Of a stretch of DNA of 64,000 bases, positions 11,901 to 22,700 are shown piece after piece. Made by a program: the position numbers and the translations under genes. Numbering within the stretch: the first letter of the stretch is position 1; the number at the start of each line of letters is the position of its first letter. Location of the stretch: NCBI GenBank assembly GCA_009746045.1, contig RPFO01000104.1:1703109-1767108 (forward strand), in the 5' to 3' direction. Under the pieces are notes generated by a model. The model worked only from the letters and a program-made list of their open reading frames with translations, was not told the origin of the DNA and did not search any database. Origin of the DNA: Mesostigma viride (lineage: Eukaryota; Streptophyta; Mesostigmatophyceae; Mesostigmatales; Mesostigmataceae).

Positions 11901-14078
11901 AAATGCCGGCGTACTTGTACTGCCAAATGCCGGCGTGCTGGCCGCACCGAACGCAGGGGTGCTGGTGCTACCAAATGCTGGCGTGCTAGCACCAAATGCC
12001 GGTGTACTTGTACTGCCGAATGCCGGCGTGCTGGCCGCACCGAACGCAGGGGTGCTGGTGCTACCAAATGCTGGCGTGCTAGCACCAAATGCCGGCGTAC
12101 TTGCACTGCCAAATGCCGGCGTACTTGCACTGCCAAATGCCGGCGTACTTGCACTGCCAAATGCCGGCGTACTTGCACTGCCAAATGCCGGCGTACTTGC
12201 ACTGCCAAATGCCGGCGTGCTGGCCGCACCAAAAGCAGGGGTGCTGGTGCTACCAAATGCTGGCGCGCTAGCACCGAATGCCGGCGTGCTGGCAGCACCA
12301 CCAAACAGCGAGGGAGTGGCCCCGAATGCGGGCGTGGCGGCGGGCTTGGCGGGGGCACCAAACGGGGAAGGGGTGGCTGCGGGGGCAGCGGGGGTGGCCC
12401 CAAATAGCGAGGGTGCGGTACTGGCCGACGCCCCAAATGAAAAGGGAGACGCGGCAGCGCCTGAGGACGCGGCGGGTGCGCCGAAGCCCACCTGCGAGGC
12501 ATGTCATTGGGGCGCACCAAGAAGTAGAGACCGGGAAGAAGGAAAACGAGAGAGAGCAATTGATTGATAAACCTGTGCAGCGATGCGCAGAGTAGAATAA
12601 GAAATCAGGGACCAAAGTAAGTGGACAGAACTTACATGTGGGTGGGGGGCGTCTAAAGGTTGGGGAAAACAGGTGTTCGGAGAGCACGCAGAAGGAGCGT
12701 GCGAACCGATGCGGAGGAGTAGGGAGAGAGTAAACATGATTAAAAAAATGTGGAGAAACTGTAAGTTGCCATTATATACTTGTTGTAAGTTGCCCGGTGT
12801 TACTACGTTATGACGATGACGATGACTACCAGCAGGTGTTTCTTAATACTCGCTATTGCACGAATCAGCCACATGCCTCCAAACGGGTGTCCATGGAGCA
12901 AATTTACGTGCTGATTGACGTGGCCCATACACCCTGTATGAGCGGGCAGGAGTGAATGGGTTTTACCCACCCTTCACAGCACCATGCTGCAGGCCCCGTG
13001 CTCACCCAGGCCTTGTAACAGTCCACAGCCAGGTATCCTGCGTTCCTGCTCACCACATCCCTGGGGCTATTTGTGCCAGCAGTCTCATTGCTATTGAGGG
13101 AAAAGTTCCTTGGTGAGAAGAGAATTCCAGGTTCGTTCGTTCCTTTCGCGTTAGAAAGACGTCTTGGTTCCTATTTCCTTTGCCATTGCCAACTGTCACA
13201 TCCACAGGCACGCATGCAGCATCCACTAGGGCTGGCTTAGCTAGCGATATCTACCAGGTGCTGTCCAAAACAGGTATTCCCAGGCATGCTGCTTTGTCGT
13301 CGTGTACTTGCCTGACCGCCCCCCTTGCAAACACTCTCCATCTACTTGCCTGACCGCCCCCTGTGGCAAACACACGTCATGTACTTGCCTAACCGCCCCC
13401 TGTGGCAGACACACGTAATGTACTTGCCTAACCGCCCCCTGTGCAAACGCTCCTCGTGTACTTGCCTGACCGCCCCCTGTGCAAACGCTCCTCATGTACT
13501 TGCCTGATTGCCCCCTGTGCAAACACTCCATTTTGACACGGGCAAAAGTCTGCCTAGGAAGAATAAGTAATTACACTCACACTGGGAGTGGACGCAGCGC
13601 CAAAAGCCGGCGTGGGAGTAGCCCCAAATGCCGGCGCCGGTGTCGTGCCAAACGCGGGCGCGGGAGTCGCTCCAAACGACGGGAATGCGCTGGCACTGCC
13701 GAAAGCCGGGGCGGGGGCAGAGGCGCCGAACGCTGGGGTAGACGCGGGGGCACCAAAAGCAGGGGTCGAAGCCGGTGCAGCACCAAATGCAGGGGCGGCA
13801 CCAAACGCAGGGGCAGCAGTGCCGAAGGCGGGCGCAGACGCTCCAAACGCCGGTGCGGGGCTAACGGCTCCAAATGGCGAGCTTCCTAGCGTCCCCGAAC
13901 CGAATGCTGGCGCGCTTGCCCCAAAGGCTGGTGCCGACGCTCCAAACGCGGGAGATGGGGCTCCAAAGGCAGGAGCGGGAGCCGCGGCGCCAAATGCTGG
14001 CGTCGACGAGGCTCCGAATGCCGGGGTCGAGCCTGCCCCAAAACCAAATGACGAAGAGCCAAAGCCGCCAAACGACAT
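1800..14078 (-). CDS. NUP62: Nuclear pore glycoprotein Nup62 homologue (Nsp1_C family), 9 exons
   Basis: Central-channel FG nucleoporin, partner of Nup54/Nup58 in the nuclear pore. Exons on the minus strand: 14,078-13,581; 12,491-10,684; 10,007-9,788; 8,652-8,530; 7,769-7,692; 6,802-6,699; 4,569-4,485; 3,013-2,915; 1,865-1,800. Donors and acceptors are all GT-AG, phases agree, and the sum is 1,026 aa plus stop. Residues 1 to about 835 are low-complexity FG repeats (PAFG, FSFG), starting [14 protein letters not shown]. Residues about 836-1,015 form the Nsp1_C coiled coil, with telltale stretches [46 protein letters not shown] and [15 protein letters not shown], as in plant and animal Nup62. 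The ending [15 protein letters not shown] is an inferred short last exon whose phase fits. The FG part is longer than in human or Arabidopsis Nup62 (from memory of those lengths). Introns are stuffed with satellites and exon-edge copies. Product assignment is very secure; the last exon is slightly less so. Confidence 0.93.
2812..2863 (-). repeat. duplicate of Nup62 exon 8 3' end plus splice donor
   Basis: About 52 bp nearly identical to 2,906-2,957: the codons for [14 protein letters not shown] followed by GTGGGTCACT. It lies in intron 8, just downstream of the real exon, and keeps a donor-like site but has no acceptor of its own. Confidence 0.9.
3095..3352. repeat. CCCACACGCCCACACATACA-type minisatellite
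   Basis: Imperfect C/A-rich repeat in Nup62 intron 7. The long Thr/His/Pro and Val/Cys/Gly frames here are repeat artefacts. Confidence 0.95.
4629..4800. repeat. (CA)n microsatellite inside a duplicated ~93-bp unit
   Basis: The block aataaagaaacgaattaaca, followed by CA runs, is present twice (about 4,640 and 4,717), so the CA tract and its flank were duplicated together. Located in Nup62 intron 6. Confidence 0.93.
5455..6385. repeat. large imperfect inverted repeat (foldback) in Nup62 intron 6
   Basis: The left arm (5,455 to about 5,775) and right arm (about 6,085-6,385) are reverse complements with few mismatches. For example gtgggtttgttgagcggtcg at the left end reappears inverted at the right end. 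Both arms carry the same open frame in mirror orientation (SHECEGEDV followed by EPTTKKK). The spacer contains the giant GAA tract and GCTGCT/CTTCTT runs. This may be a foldback transposon or a palindromic duplication. No known protein domain was recognised. Confidence 0.85.
5766..6064 (+). repeat. (GAA)n trinucleotide tract, ~99 units
   Basis: About 299 bp of GAA/AAG with one interruption near 5,960 (GAG). Because Nup62 is on the minus strand, its pre-mRNA carries (UUC)n. The polylysine and polyphenylalanine frames are artefacts. Confidence 0.97.
6398..6492. repeat. 14-bp tandem repeat (CTGTTTCACATGCC)
   Basis: About seven copies with minor substitutions, next to the right arm of the inverted repeat. 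Confidence 0.9.
6507..6548 (-). repeat. degenerate copy of Nup62 exon 6 3' end
   Basis: It resembles 6,691-6,730, the end of exon 6 (codons for AAAERVAM and the donor). In the copy the donor GTATGT has become GGATGT, so it looks inactive. Located about 150 bp inside intron 6. Confidence 0.8.
6585..6682. repeat. ~22-bp tandem repeat (TTTAGTGTACAATACTATA)
   Basis: Five imperfect units just downstream of Nup62 exon 6, in intron 6. Confidence 0.88.
6807..6868. repeat. long G tract (C tract on the gene strand) at Nup62 exon 6 acceptor
   Basis: On the minus strand this is an almost pure C run that ends directly in CAG at the exon 6 boundary, and so would serve as the polypyrimidine tract. Confidence 0.8.
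7172..7330. repeat. 7-bp tandem repeat GGCGGGA/GGCAGGA
   Basis: About 22 units, changing from GGCGGGA to GGCAGGA along the array. Located in Nup62 intron 5. Confidence 0.95.
7558..7685 (-). repeat. two extra copies of Nup62 exon 5 3' end with donor
   Basis: Copies at 7,649-7,685 and 7,558-7,595 repeat the end of exon 5 (codons for LDMMEQQQQ) with following GTGAGT and GTCAGG. The true exon end is 7,692, since that copy keeps the frame into exon 6. Confidence 0.82.
8045..8285. repeat. ~60-bp tandem repeat, 3-4 copies
   Basis: The unit contains aagcataatcatgataaaca and tgtcaagaacaaatagggaa. It lies in Nup62 intron 4 and is not derived from an exon edge as far as can be seen. Confidence 0.9.
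9541..9800 (-). repeat. minisatellite built from Nup62 exon 3 end and 5' splice site
   Basis: Eight or nine copies of a 23-33-bp unit. On the gene strand each reads GGGCAAGAACGTGGAGGAGG followed by TGCGTGGGT, i.e. the last codons of exon 3 (GKNVEE) plus the donor GTGCGT. The first copy, at 9,788-9,810, is the exon itself. Confidence 0.92.
10085..10340. repeat. ~90-bp tandem repeat, 3 copies
   Basis: Units share gttgatgcaaggggaggggc and the block tactactttagtagctgtgt. Located in Nup62 intron 2. Confidence 0.88.
11640..12300 (-). repeat. coding tandem repeats of the Nup62 FG domain
   Basis: In-frame 24- to 54-bp units encoding (S/A)TPAFG(A/S). Runs at 12,085-12,215 are nearly identical, which suggests recent unit amplification inside exon 2. 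Confidence 0.93.
13300..13525. repeat. ~37-bp tandem repeat in Nup62 intron 1
   Basis: Six imperfect units containing cttgcctgaccgccccctgt and then gcaaacgctcctcatgta. Confidence 0.92.
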
Positions 14079-15213
14079 TGGTACCTCCTGCTATCCTCGG
14101 CAGCGTCAAATAATTATAAACGATATCCCGTTCCTAGATGCTAGGTTGTCACAGGACTAGCATCAGTGCTCTAACTCAAGTGAACCATGTAAGGACCCTA
14201 GTTTAATTTGCTGCAAGCGCACAGCCATCGCTGGCCCAGCACTGGACACTTTCCAGCCCACAAAATAAATCGAATTGACGCAGGATTGACCGTATAAAAT
14301 TTCCTCCCCTGCTTACGATGCAGGCCGGATGTGCGCAATCACTTTTCAAAACAAAAGGCGTGGGCTGCTAAATATTACTACGCACTGCCAGCAAATTCTG
14401 ATGTGCAGCACCTGATTACACCTGTTGTCCGGGTCTTCGTGACCGCCATACCTTCGAACCAGCTTCGTGACGTTTGTCAGGAGCTTCAACCCTTGTCAAT
14501 CAGGTGTCAATAGAGAACTTATGTCCCTACTCCCTAGCCTGGCGCCTGCCCGTATTATATAACATTTCTTATACCGGTAATTAGCACCGTCGAAATAGCG
14601 AGCAAACCTTTCCTAAACGGGAATGTTGTCGGTAAGTATTTATATTTATTATTTATAGCGCTTCAAAGTTCAAACGTAAACTACTTACCACAAATAACTT
14701 GAGAGGCAGATGGGTCATGGGGCATGTGGCACCGTTTACAGTAAGGTCACATCCCTGATGCGAACGGGGCCAGTCTGCGAGGTCCCTACTGTATGGTCTT
14801 GGAGCTGGTCAGTGGTCACAGTGTGTCGGTGGCATGCGTGCGCGCGAAGCTCTTTCATCTCCGCAATGAAACACGCGCGCACAGCCTGCTGCATTAATTT
14901 TAACACGTGCGAGGTAGCTTGGCTGCCGAGGAGCCAGGTCAGATATTTCGCGCAAAAATGGCGAAGCAGCTGCCCGGTAGGGAAAAGAAGGAAACCCACG
15001 CGCAGAAAAAGCTTCGGAGAAAACACTTCAGGTGTGTGGAGTAGTTGCGTCAATGCCCAGTATTTCGCGCTTTTGTGTGATACACATTGTTCGGCCGCTG
15101 AGGCAGCTGAACGGTCTGCTTCACTATAAAAGCACATGAATTTTCAGACTCTAGATGGGCCTGCTAATGAGTTCTCAGAATGCTTCTGTGCTTCTGCTTT
15201 TCGTGTAATGCAG
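14079..15213. other. intergenic / unresolved 5' exons
   Basis: A TATA-like sequence (cgtataaaattt) sits at 14,291 and a 60-codon frame begins at 14,331. Two overlapping frames on opposite strands occupy 14,710-15,137. None shows a recognisable domain. They may include upstream exons of the gene that ends at 15,361. Confidence 0.3.
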
Positions 15214-15361
15214 GGAAGCACATGCTGCCGTTAAATGGGTTGTCCCTGCCGTCCTCGGCGTGTTTTCCCTAATAGCGATGGTCGTTTGGTTCATCGCATC
15301 CAGGCCCAAGCTTGTTGTCCAGGCCGAAGAGGCGCTGGGCGCAGCTGAGACCGTGGACTAA
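15214..15361 (+). CDS. terminal exon of an unidentified single-pass membrane protein
   Basis: After a good acceptor (gtaatgcag) comes an open frame of 48 codons. It has a strongly hydrophobic segment (WVVPAVLGVFSLIAMVVWFI) flanked by charged residues, then an acidic/Ala-rich tail (QAEEALGAAETVD) and TAA. An AATAAA-like signal (gaataaacg) lies at about 15,567. The composition is protein-like and differs from the surroundings. I do not recognise a family, and the upstream exons could not be placed, so this could still be chance. Confidence 0.35.
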
Positions 15362-16270
15362 GATGTTGCTCAATATAACCCCGCCATGGTCATATTGTCA
15401 TCGTTTGTTGCAACCATATTTATGGAGGTGTACCGCCTGCCGGTGGCTGACCGCCACATACCTCAGAGCACTGAGGCCATCGCAAGCTTATGGCGGTCAG
15501 TAAATGATCCTACGTCTGGATGGGTCTTCGTCCGCTAAGTGGCCAACCGCCTTCGTGGCGACTTATTGAATAAACGTGTCGGCAGTCATCAGCACACTTG
15601 GCTACTACTACACACCGCCATCCTGGTAACCCCTCTAAGGGAGAACGCTATTTTTTCCAGAGAAGGCGCTCCCCTTATGGAGGTCGTAAATTAGGGCATC
15701 CAAAAGAGCTAACTCTTGAGGATTCTCCAGCTCTCGCAGATTCCTTCCATGTTCGGGTCCCCCATTAGGGCGTCAGTGCAGCAAATGTTCTGTTTTGGTT
15801 GCCAGCACGCCTTCTCCCTGTCAGGTGGCATTTCCCCTCCTGCAGGTTCATTCTTTTCACACGTATTTAAATTTAAGTAACAAAGCAGGCTACAGTCTTC
15901 AGCATCGCGGCGGTTCGCCAAAGTCAAAACTCTTGTTGGTTGTGCTGTTCCATAATCAGTATACCAAGATCAGTGTACAATACCATGATTACTTAACTAG
16001 TATGCTCGTGGTTAGAATGCTCTGCCAGCTGCCATCACGTCAAAGAGCTTTGAGCGCGTAAGAGCTGCCTAATTGTGGCTGCAACTTTCCAAACCAAGGC
16101 ACCTCCCACTCATCACCGAAGTTGTCAAAAGCCTGTGTGCCTCTTTGGGCCCTTGCCTGATCGAACGTGGGATGAGTCTCAGATATCCACGCGTCGATTA
16201 ATGTCCCAGCTAGCACAGACCCGGATCGAGGTAACTGAGGAGCTTGCATGAGTATATGTGAAGGCACAAG
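15362..16270. other. intergenic, nothing recognised
   Basis: No convincing gene, and no clear repeat apart from short AT-rich stretches. Confidence 0.4.
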
Positions 16271-16274
16271 AAGC

Positions 16275-16836
16275 GCATGTATAGGTGAATACCGATGTGG
16301 GCCCTGCCGGGGGGCTTAAGACGGGCCAACCAGGTAGACACCTCCTCCTATGGCAGGGTCCCCTTGTACCATCGCAACCCACTGGCAAACTTGCGCGCGC
16401 CGGGCACCGGCGCGGCGCGACCCGGACCTATGTGACACAACTGCTTGAAGATGCAGGGCTTCTGGGACTATCCGTACTCCGCGCCCGCATGATTGACAAG
16501 GAGAAATGGGCTGCCATCTGCGATAAGCACCTTCCCGAGGGGTATGCTCCTGTTTTCTCCCCACGGGCCCCGCGGCCCGTTGCTAGCCAGGGTAGAAGTC
16601 CGCAGGTGGAGGTTATTGGTCCTGAGGATAGCCGCTACACTACCGCCTCGTCTGCCATTACAGTAGAGGACAGCTCGGATGAGGATTACATCCCCATCTA
16701 GTGCTTAACGGTTGGGGGATGATGCAGACGATATTTGTTTAAACTTTTGTGTAATTATTTTTCTAATGAGATTAGCATAGTACTCCGTGGCATGCCTTTG
16801 CGCATATGACACGCAAGTACTTACTTACTTACTTCA
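16275..16836 (+). mobile_element. LINE family B, 5'-truncated 3' end
   Basis: An open frame (16,285-16,701) covers the C-terminus of a non-LTR ORF2 (shared stretch LRARMIDKEKWAA) and ends in an acidic tail (EDSSDEDYIPI). It is homologous to the minus-strand copy at 57,032-57,600. The 3' UTR (about 90 bp, also shared) is followed by (ACTT)n at 16,815-16,836, a microsatellite tail typical of target-primed reverse transcription. Confidence 0.85.
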
Positions 16837-16939
16837 GCGCATGTATGTAACTTAGACAAGCAATGTTGGCTTGAGGCGGACAATCGGCGCAGGCCTGAAA
16901 TCTGATCCGTGCCATGGAAGTTTTAAGCGTGCCGGCTTT

Positions 16940-17362
16940 GTCTTATACCTGCGTTTGCCAAGTCATTCCTGGGACGCTGGTCGATGAAGTTGGAAATGTG
17001 TAGCCTTGCATGTGTGCATGGCTATTCAGGCTGCGCGGCCCGGAGTTCCTGGGTGTGATGCAGCTCAGGAACCGCATTGTTATTGAACGAGCCATGCATT
17101 CGGCTGCCTGGCGCCCGATGGGCTTGGTCGTCGTCACCATGGCATCCATGCACGATAAACGCCTTTTGCTGGGAGCGGCGTTGCCTGCTCAAGACCACCG
17201 ACTTCAGCCTCGACGAGGACTACACGCCTACACAATTTAAGGCGAGGAGCGGAGTGTGGAACAGCCCCGCCGTCAAGGCGGCTAGGGCGCAGCAGACACC
17301 AGGTAAGCGCGTGAAGATGCGTCTGCTCCAGAATGGCACCTTTGCAGCATTCTCTCGGTGTT
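16940..17362 (+). mobile_element. probable LINE ORF1 fragment (RRM plus C-terminal domain), frameshifted
   Basis: Two overlapping frames joined by a shift near 17,180 give a segment ending in TTDFSLDEDYTPTQFKAR then VKAARAQQTPGKRV. This has the pattern of the ORF1 C-terminus in family A (TLDDDLTLAQQQRRRELW). It probably belongs to family B or a relative. The call rests on pattern similarity only. Confidence 0.5.
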
Positions 17363-17621
17363 GAGCTTAATCAATGTTCACCCCAGGTGTGGAGTCTCGT
17401 GGGGTGTCTCGTAAGAAGGGTGCTGCCTCTGGTGGTTCCAGTTGGTAGACAACTTTACTAGCTCGTCGGCTCGCGGCACCAGGCTTCCGGCGGGGACAGC
17501 CTCTAAACAGTCCCCCCCCGCCGTTCCACCCCCATGCATGCATCGACCTAGTTGACTGAGACACATGGTGGTGCCGGTATCTCGGGCCAGAACGACAGCT
17601 CTCAGCAGTCAGATTAGCAAT

Positions 17622-17890
17622 TAATTAATTAATTAATTAATTGAACTCGTGCTCCCGTTGGGGAGTCACGGAGCACCGAGGTGCTTTTAATCCCTGTGTG
17701 TGCACAACAGGAAGAAAGGGCAGAGACTCCCTTTCTCCTTCATGCCAGAGGCATGCCACAGCTGCAATCGGACACGTTAGACGATCCGGCAAGTTCTGTG
17801 GGTGCAACGTGACCCATGTGAGCATATCATAACAAGGAGCGTGGGCAAGTAATCTGATCATAGCCAGGACTACGTAGCATGGCTGTACAA
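17622..17890 (-). mobile_element. SINE family C (TTAATTAATT tail)
   Basis: Reverse-oriented copy of the element at 22,235-22,520. It shares ggcatgccacagctgcaatc, a 3' hairpin (ctcccgttggggagtc) and the (TTAA)n tail. It diverges at scattered positions, so it is an older copy. Confidence 0.85.
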
Positions 17891-18099
17891 GGACTAAGCT
17901 AATTAGGCTATGGCTGGTTGTGTACTGTGTGTTAGCGGTGCACGTGACTAGGGATCAAGGAGACAACCAGCGCAGGCCAGAAATCAGCAGGTATGGTGGC
18001 ACAGCTAGGCAAACATTCTAGGCTTGGCTGCCATGGCGGCATGGTAACTACCAATGCCGGATACAAGCTTAGAGGGCTATTATATGAGCTATTCTAGCC

Positions 18100-19713
18100 C
18101 GCAGGGGGCGTCCACATCTTGTGGTTGATCAGGTCCCCGCCCCTCCAGTGTACCCATGGGCTTCTGGGGGTCCTGAGTTGTGGCGGAGGTATTCCAGCCG
18201 CATGCAGGTCGCGTCGAGCTGCTGCTGCTGGGCGGGGGTCAGGTCGTCGTCCAGCGTCCAGGTGAGGTCGTGCAACCCGATCTTGCGACGAGAAAGGAAC
18301 CGCTGCTTGTCCTCACGGAAGGGGAAGGTGAGCAGCTGGACTGGTGGGGGAGCCGCCTTGTCCCGAGAGTGGGGATTAGGCGGTGGCACCCACGCAGTTC
18401 TACCTCACCCACCAGGCCCATGAGGGTAAGGAGCTGGTCCTTGAGCTCGTCGGCAAGGGTGGTTGACGTCTCACCTAGCTTCTGCATGGGGGAAGCGACG
18501 CAGCACCACCCGGCAGTCGCGCCGGCGAGCGCGGTCAGAGGCCTCCCGTTGTTGTGCCTGGCGAAGGTCTTCAAGCTCCTGGAGTTTCGTAGCGATGGCG
18601 TTAGTGGTTGAGGCTGTCGCTGTCCGCAGCAGGTCCGCATAGGAGACTAGGGGCGGGAGGTCGCCAGCATCCAGCTGGCCGGGGGTGGCTGGGATGCGTT
18701 GGTGGCCGTCTGCTCCGCTATCTTTGGGACCTGTGTGGCCAGCTAGCTAGGGCCTCGGTGTGGGCGGTGATGGCTTCAAGCTTCTTCATGAGCACGCCAC
18801 ACTGGCCCTCCACCTGGTTAAGGCGAGAGTCAAGTGCAGCATGCGCCTCAGATGCCTGCGCCGCGGTCTGCAGCACCGTGAACTGAGGTTGGAGCTTGTG
18901 GACGACCTTGGTTTCCACATTGGAGACCCGGGCCGAGGTCCACCGTGTTGAGCGTCGTTTTCAGCTCGAGGTCAGCTTGAATCTAGGCCAACGGCCAGGT
19001 CATGTGCTCCTCCAGCGCTGCTCGGATGTCATCCTTGCAGAGGGAGGGAGCCGATGTGGCTGCTGCTGGCTGCGCGGGCCGGCCGCCGGCTGGGTTGCGC
19101 GGGAGCTTAGCGACGAGGTCGTCGCCAGTGAGCTTGTAGAAACTGAAGAGGATAGCGAGGCGATGGTAATATTCTGGCAGGCCGGGCGAGGAACTCCTCC
19201 ACTTTGTCGGCGAGGATGGGCCCATCGGGCCCTGGCACGGAGCTTGTGTTCCAGTGCGTAGTACATGCACTATCTCGGCGCATTCTGCGTCGGTCAGGCG
19301 CAGCAAGCCGCGGAAAGAAAAGCTTGCGTAGTCCAGGCACTGTCGCCATTTGCATTTGTCGTAGCATGGTTTCTTGCAGGCTCTAGCGAGGCGCTTGGCG
19401 ATGGGTTTGCTGGCGGTGGGTTTGCGGGCCCAGACGACTGGGAAAGGACAATGGCGAGTGGGTTGGGCTGGGAGCCGGAAAGCTCCTTTTCCAAACCCCG
19501 GCCGAACGTTTTGCTTTTGGAGTCGTCATAGCTGCTTGTCACGTGCGTAACTTTGTCGATACTGCGTTTCAGCCGTAACCGATTATACTGGCGGGTGCGT
19601 CTTTACAAGGCGCATCAAATGCAAGTCGGATCTGACCGAATTTGGGGCTCAGATGCAAAAGATCTGAGCTCCGCCGTCAGCCATACCGCCATCAGCCATT
19701 TCCGATTTATTAG
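18100..19713 (-). mobile_element. LINE family A ORF1 and 5' UTR, inverted segment
   Basis: Minus-strand ORF1, broken by frameshifts. Its C-terminal motif FLSRRK-then-LDDDLTPAQQQQ matches the copies at 39,100, 41,230 and 55,050 and resembles the L1 ORF1 RRM/CTD. The 5' UTR block with gctcagatcttttgcatctg lies at the right end, next to ORF2 on the plus strand. ORF1 is an RNA-binding chaperone in this class of elements. Confidence 0.85.
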
Positions 19714-22700
19714 CAATTTACCCAACGCATGCTAGATTTTCTACGCCTCTGCGTTGCGCAATCATCCCCGAATACCCAGAGCAGGCGGCACTGAGGCTCG
19801 CATCCTACGCCTGCAGGACAAGCTCCATGCGATGAAAAGCACTATTCCATCCATCTCCCTCCCCTCCGTTCCATGCCCAGGTCCCCCATCTTCCGCTGCA
19901 TGCATCCACCCCCATGCATCCCCCATCGCCGTTCGATCCCCTGTTGGGCCAGCAGGCATCCTTGGCCCTCGCAACTTTCAACGTACGTAAATTGCTCGCA
20001 GATGGCGACCATAGCTACCGGGTGGAGGAGCTTGTTGCCTCTTGCATTGCACATCGTGTGTCTATTCTAGGCGTGCAGGAGCATTGTCGCACGGTGCCTT
20101 CCATGGCACGGTGCTCACTGATCGCCTGGCAGGCGGTTGGCGTTTTTACTTTGCTGGCAGTGGGACGCCACTGAGGCCAAGGTGGCGTTGGCCTTTTGTT
20201 TGTGTTCGCGCCGCTGGCAGCTGCCAGCCTCAGCACGCTGAAGTTTCTAACCCCGCGCCTTATGGTGGCACATTTCACCTCAGTTGAGGGGCGGTCCATG
20301 CAATGTAATTATGTAAACACCACCTCACGCGGTTGGGGTGGTTTACGCACCCCAATGACCCCATGCATAGTGGTCAGTACCTGAGTTGGAACGCCAGAAG
20401 TTCTTCGAGGGCTTGCATGCATAGCCTTGAGGGGGCCGCTACCCCGGCCCGCCACTTCTTGGTTATGCTGCTCGACGCCAACGCCACGCTCCCCGTGGGC
20501 ACTGCTGGCAGTCGCTTTGCGCCTGCCAGCTTTGCGCCTGCCAGCACGGCTGCTAACGACAACACCCTCTTATTTTCTGCCTTTTTTGCGGGATAGCGGG
20601 ATGGTTGCTATCAACTGCCACTTTCAACGTCCCTCACAGGACTTGGTCACTTTTCGGGGCCCTAACGCCCGTCATGCAGGCCGGCCTGTCTGGACTACGT
20701 GGTAGTACGGCAGCCCAGCTAGGTGCACTTCGGTTCTGGATACCCGAGTGTTCGACCCATGCAGGTGCCCACGGTGTGCTCTGACCAACGGTTAGTTAGT
20801 GCGCGCGACCATTCGGCTCCGGGTCCATGTCCCCGAGCGCCGCGCCCCAGTGGCCCGTCCTGACTGGTCGATCTGCTCTACGCCCGGTCCAGGGGGATCC
20901 TTAGTGACTGGACGGACGCCGAGCGCGAGCGGAACAGGTGCCGACGGGCGTACTTGGAGGCCCTGGACGCCCAGGCGGACGTCGACGCGCTGGCCCAGGG
21001 TGCTTCCAACGCCGCCATTTTTGCGGGCTTTGCGGCCCGCGCCCCGTTGCTGGCGGCCCGGCATGCACCTGCCGGTCATGCCCCGCCGACGCCCCGGCCC
21101 GCTCTAGCTACCGCCAGGACCCCTGGCAAGGTCTTGGCCGCCCGGCACCGCCCTCCGGCCTCAAGCGTACGTAACCGGGATCGACCCGCTGCTGAAACGG
21201 TGAAACCGGTGCTCAAGGCCGCCCTTGTGGAGGCCTACGCACACGCTCAGGACACATGCAGAGGCGGCGCCCATGCAGTGCATCGCGGATGCCAAGGCCT
21301 GCCAAGCTCGCAACCAGGGCAAGGACATGTGGTACCGTGCCTCGACCGGCTCAGCGGCTGGCGGCAGCGCATGCACCCCGGTGGAGCACACGGCCCGTGT
21401 GCTCCATCGCCGGGGACGGCACGGCGCCGGGGTCAGCCTTGACCGCTGGTTGGCCCACAATGTTTCCTTGACAGGTGGGGCTCGCGCCCCCTCCCCCGCC
21501 GCTTCACCCGGATACGGCCCAGCGGCCCCGTCTCGGTGTTGCCGGACCACCCCCGCCGCCTGCGCCCCCCTCCTCGGCCGCGGACTACCAAGTCCCCGCC
21601 TTGAAGCAGGGCTGCCTTGCCATGACTGGCATGCATGCAATATCGACGTCGTCCACCCCTTCACTTTGGAGGAATTGGACGGCGCCCTTGCTCGCCTGCG
21701 GTTCGACGCGGCCGGGCGGTCGGTGCCGACCACCTTTCTGCTGAGCTGCTGAAGACCCCTGACCCGGCGGTGCATGAGGGAGCTTCTGCTGGCGTTCTGG
21801 AACCGTGTCCTGCTCTCTGATGAGCCTCCGCCTGCTGAATGGCAGACGGCCATCCGTGTCATGCTGTACAATTAGAAGGTCTCTGCTGCTAACCCCGCCG
21901 GTAACTATCGGGGTGTCTGCCTTCAGAGCACCGCGCTGAAGGTCTTCATGCGCATGATTGCTCCGCGCCGCGCTGCAGACCCACACCTGGGTATGTCACA
22001 TATGGGTTTCCGTCATGGTCGTAACACTGTCATGGCTGTGTTTGTCGCGCGCCGGTTGATGGAGGAGGCGCATCGCCTTTGCCCTGACGGTTTGCCGCAT
22101 GGTCTACATTTTTGTAGACTATATCAAGGCTTTTGACATGGTCCTCTGGGAGGCTCTTTGGGCCCGGCATCCTAGCTCTGGATCAGGTACCGCCAGCGTT
22201 TATTGCTGCCATTCGTCGACTGTATGAGGGCTCAGAGTTCTAGCTAGTACAGCCATGCTACGCCCTGGCTATGTTCAGATTACTTGCCCACGCTCCTTGC
22301 TATGATATGCTCACATGGGTCTTATTGCACCCACAGTTTGCCGGTTCGTTAGCCTGTCCTTTTAGCTAGCCGCGCCCGATTGCAGCTGTGGCATGCCTTT
22401 GGCATGAAGGAGACTGGGGGTCTCTGCCCTTTCTCCTGTAGTGCACACACAGGGATTAAAAGCACTTCGGTGCTCCGTGACTCCCCAACGGGAGCACGAG
22501 TTTAATTAATTAATTAATTAATGAGGGCTCACAGGCAGTAGTGCGGACTGCGGAAGGCACCACCCCACCATTCCCCCTTCACCACGGGGTGTGGCAAGGT
22601 TGTGTCCTGTCCCCATATCTGTTCATTCATTATTGTCGTGGATCACGTCATGCGCCGGGCACGTGCGCGCTTTACTGCTCTTAAGGGGTTCGAGCCCGGC

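Noticed and set aside
10687-12567. 626-codon plus-strand frame (Ala/Pro/Val-rich) opposite Nup62
   Set aside because: Antisense shadow of the FG-repeat exon; the minus strand has the FG motifs, phases and downstream Nsp1_C exons.
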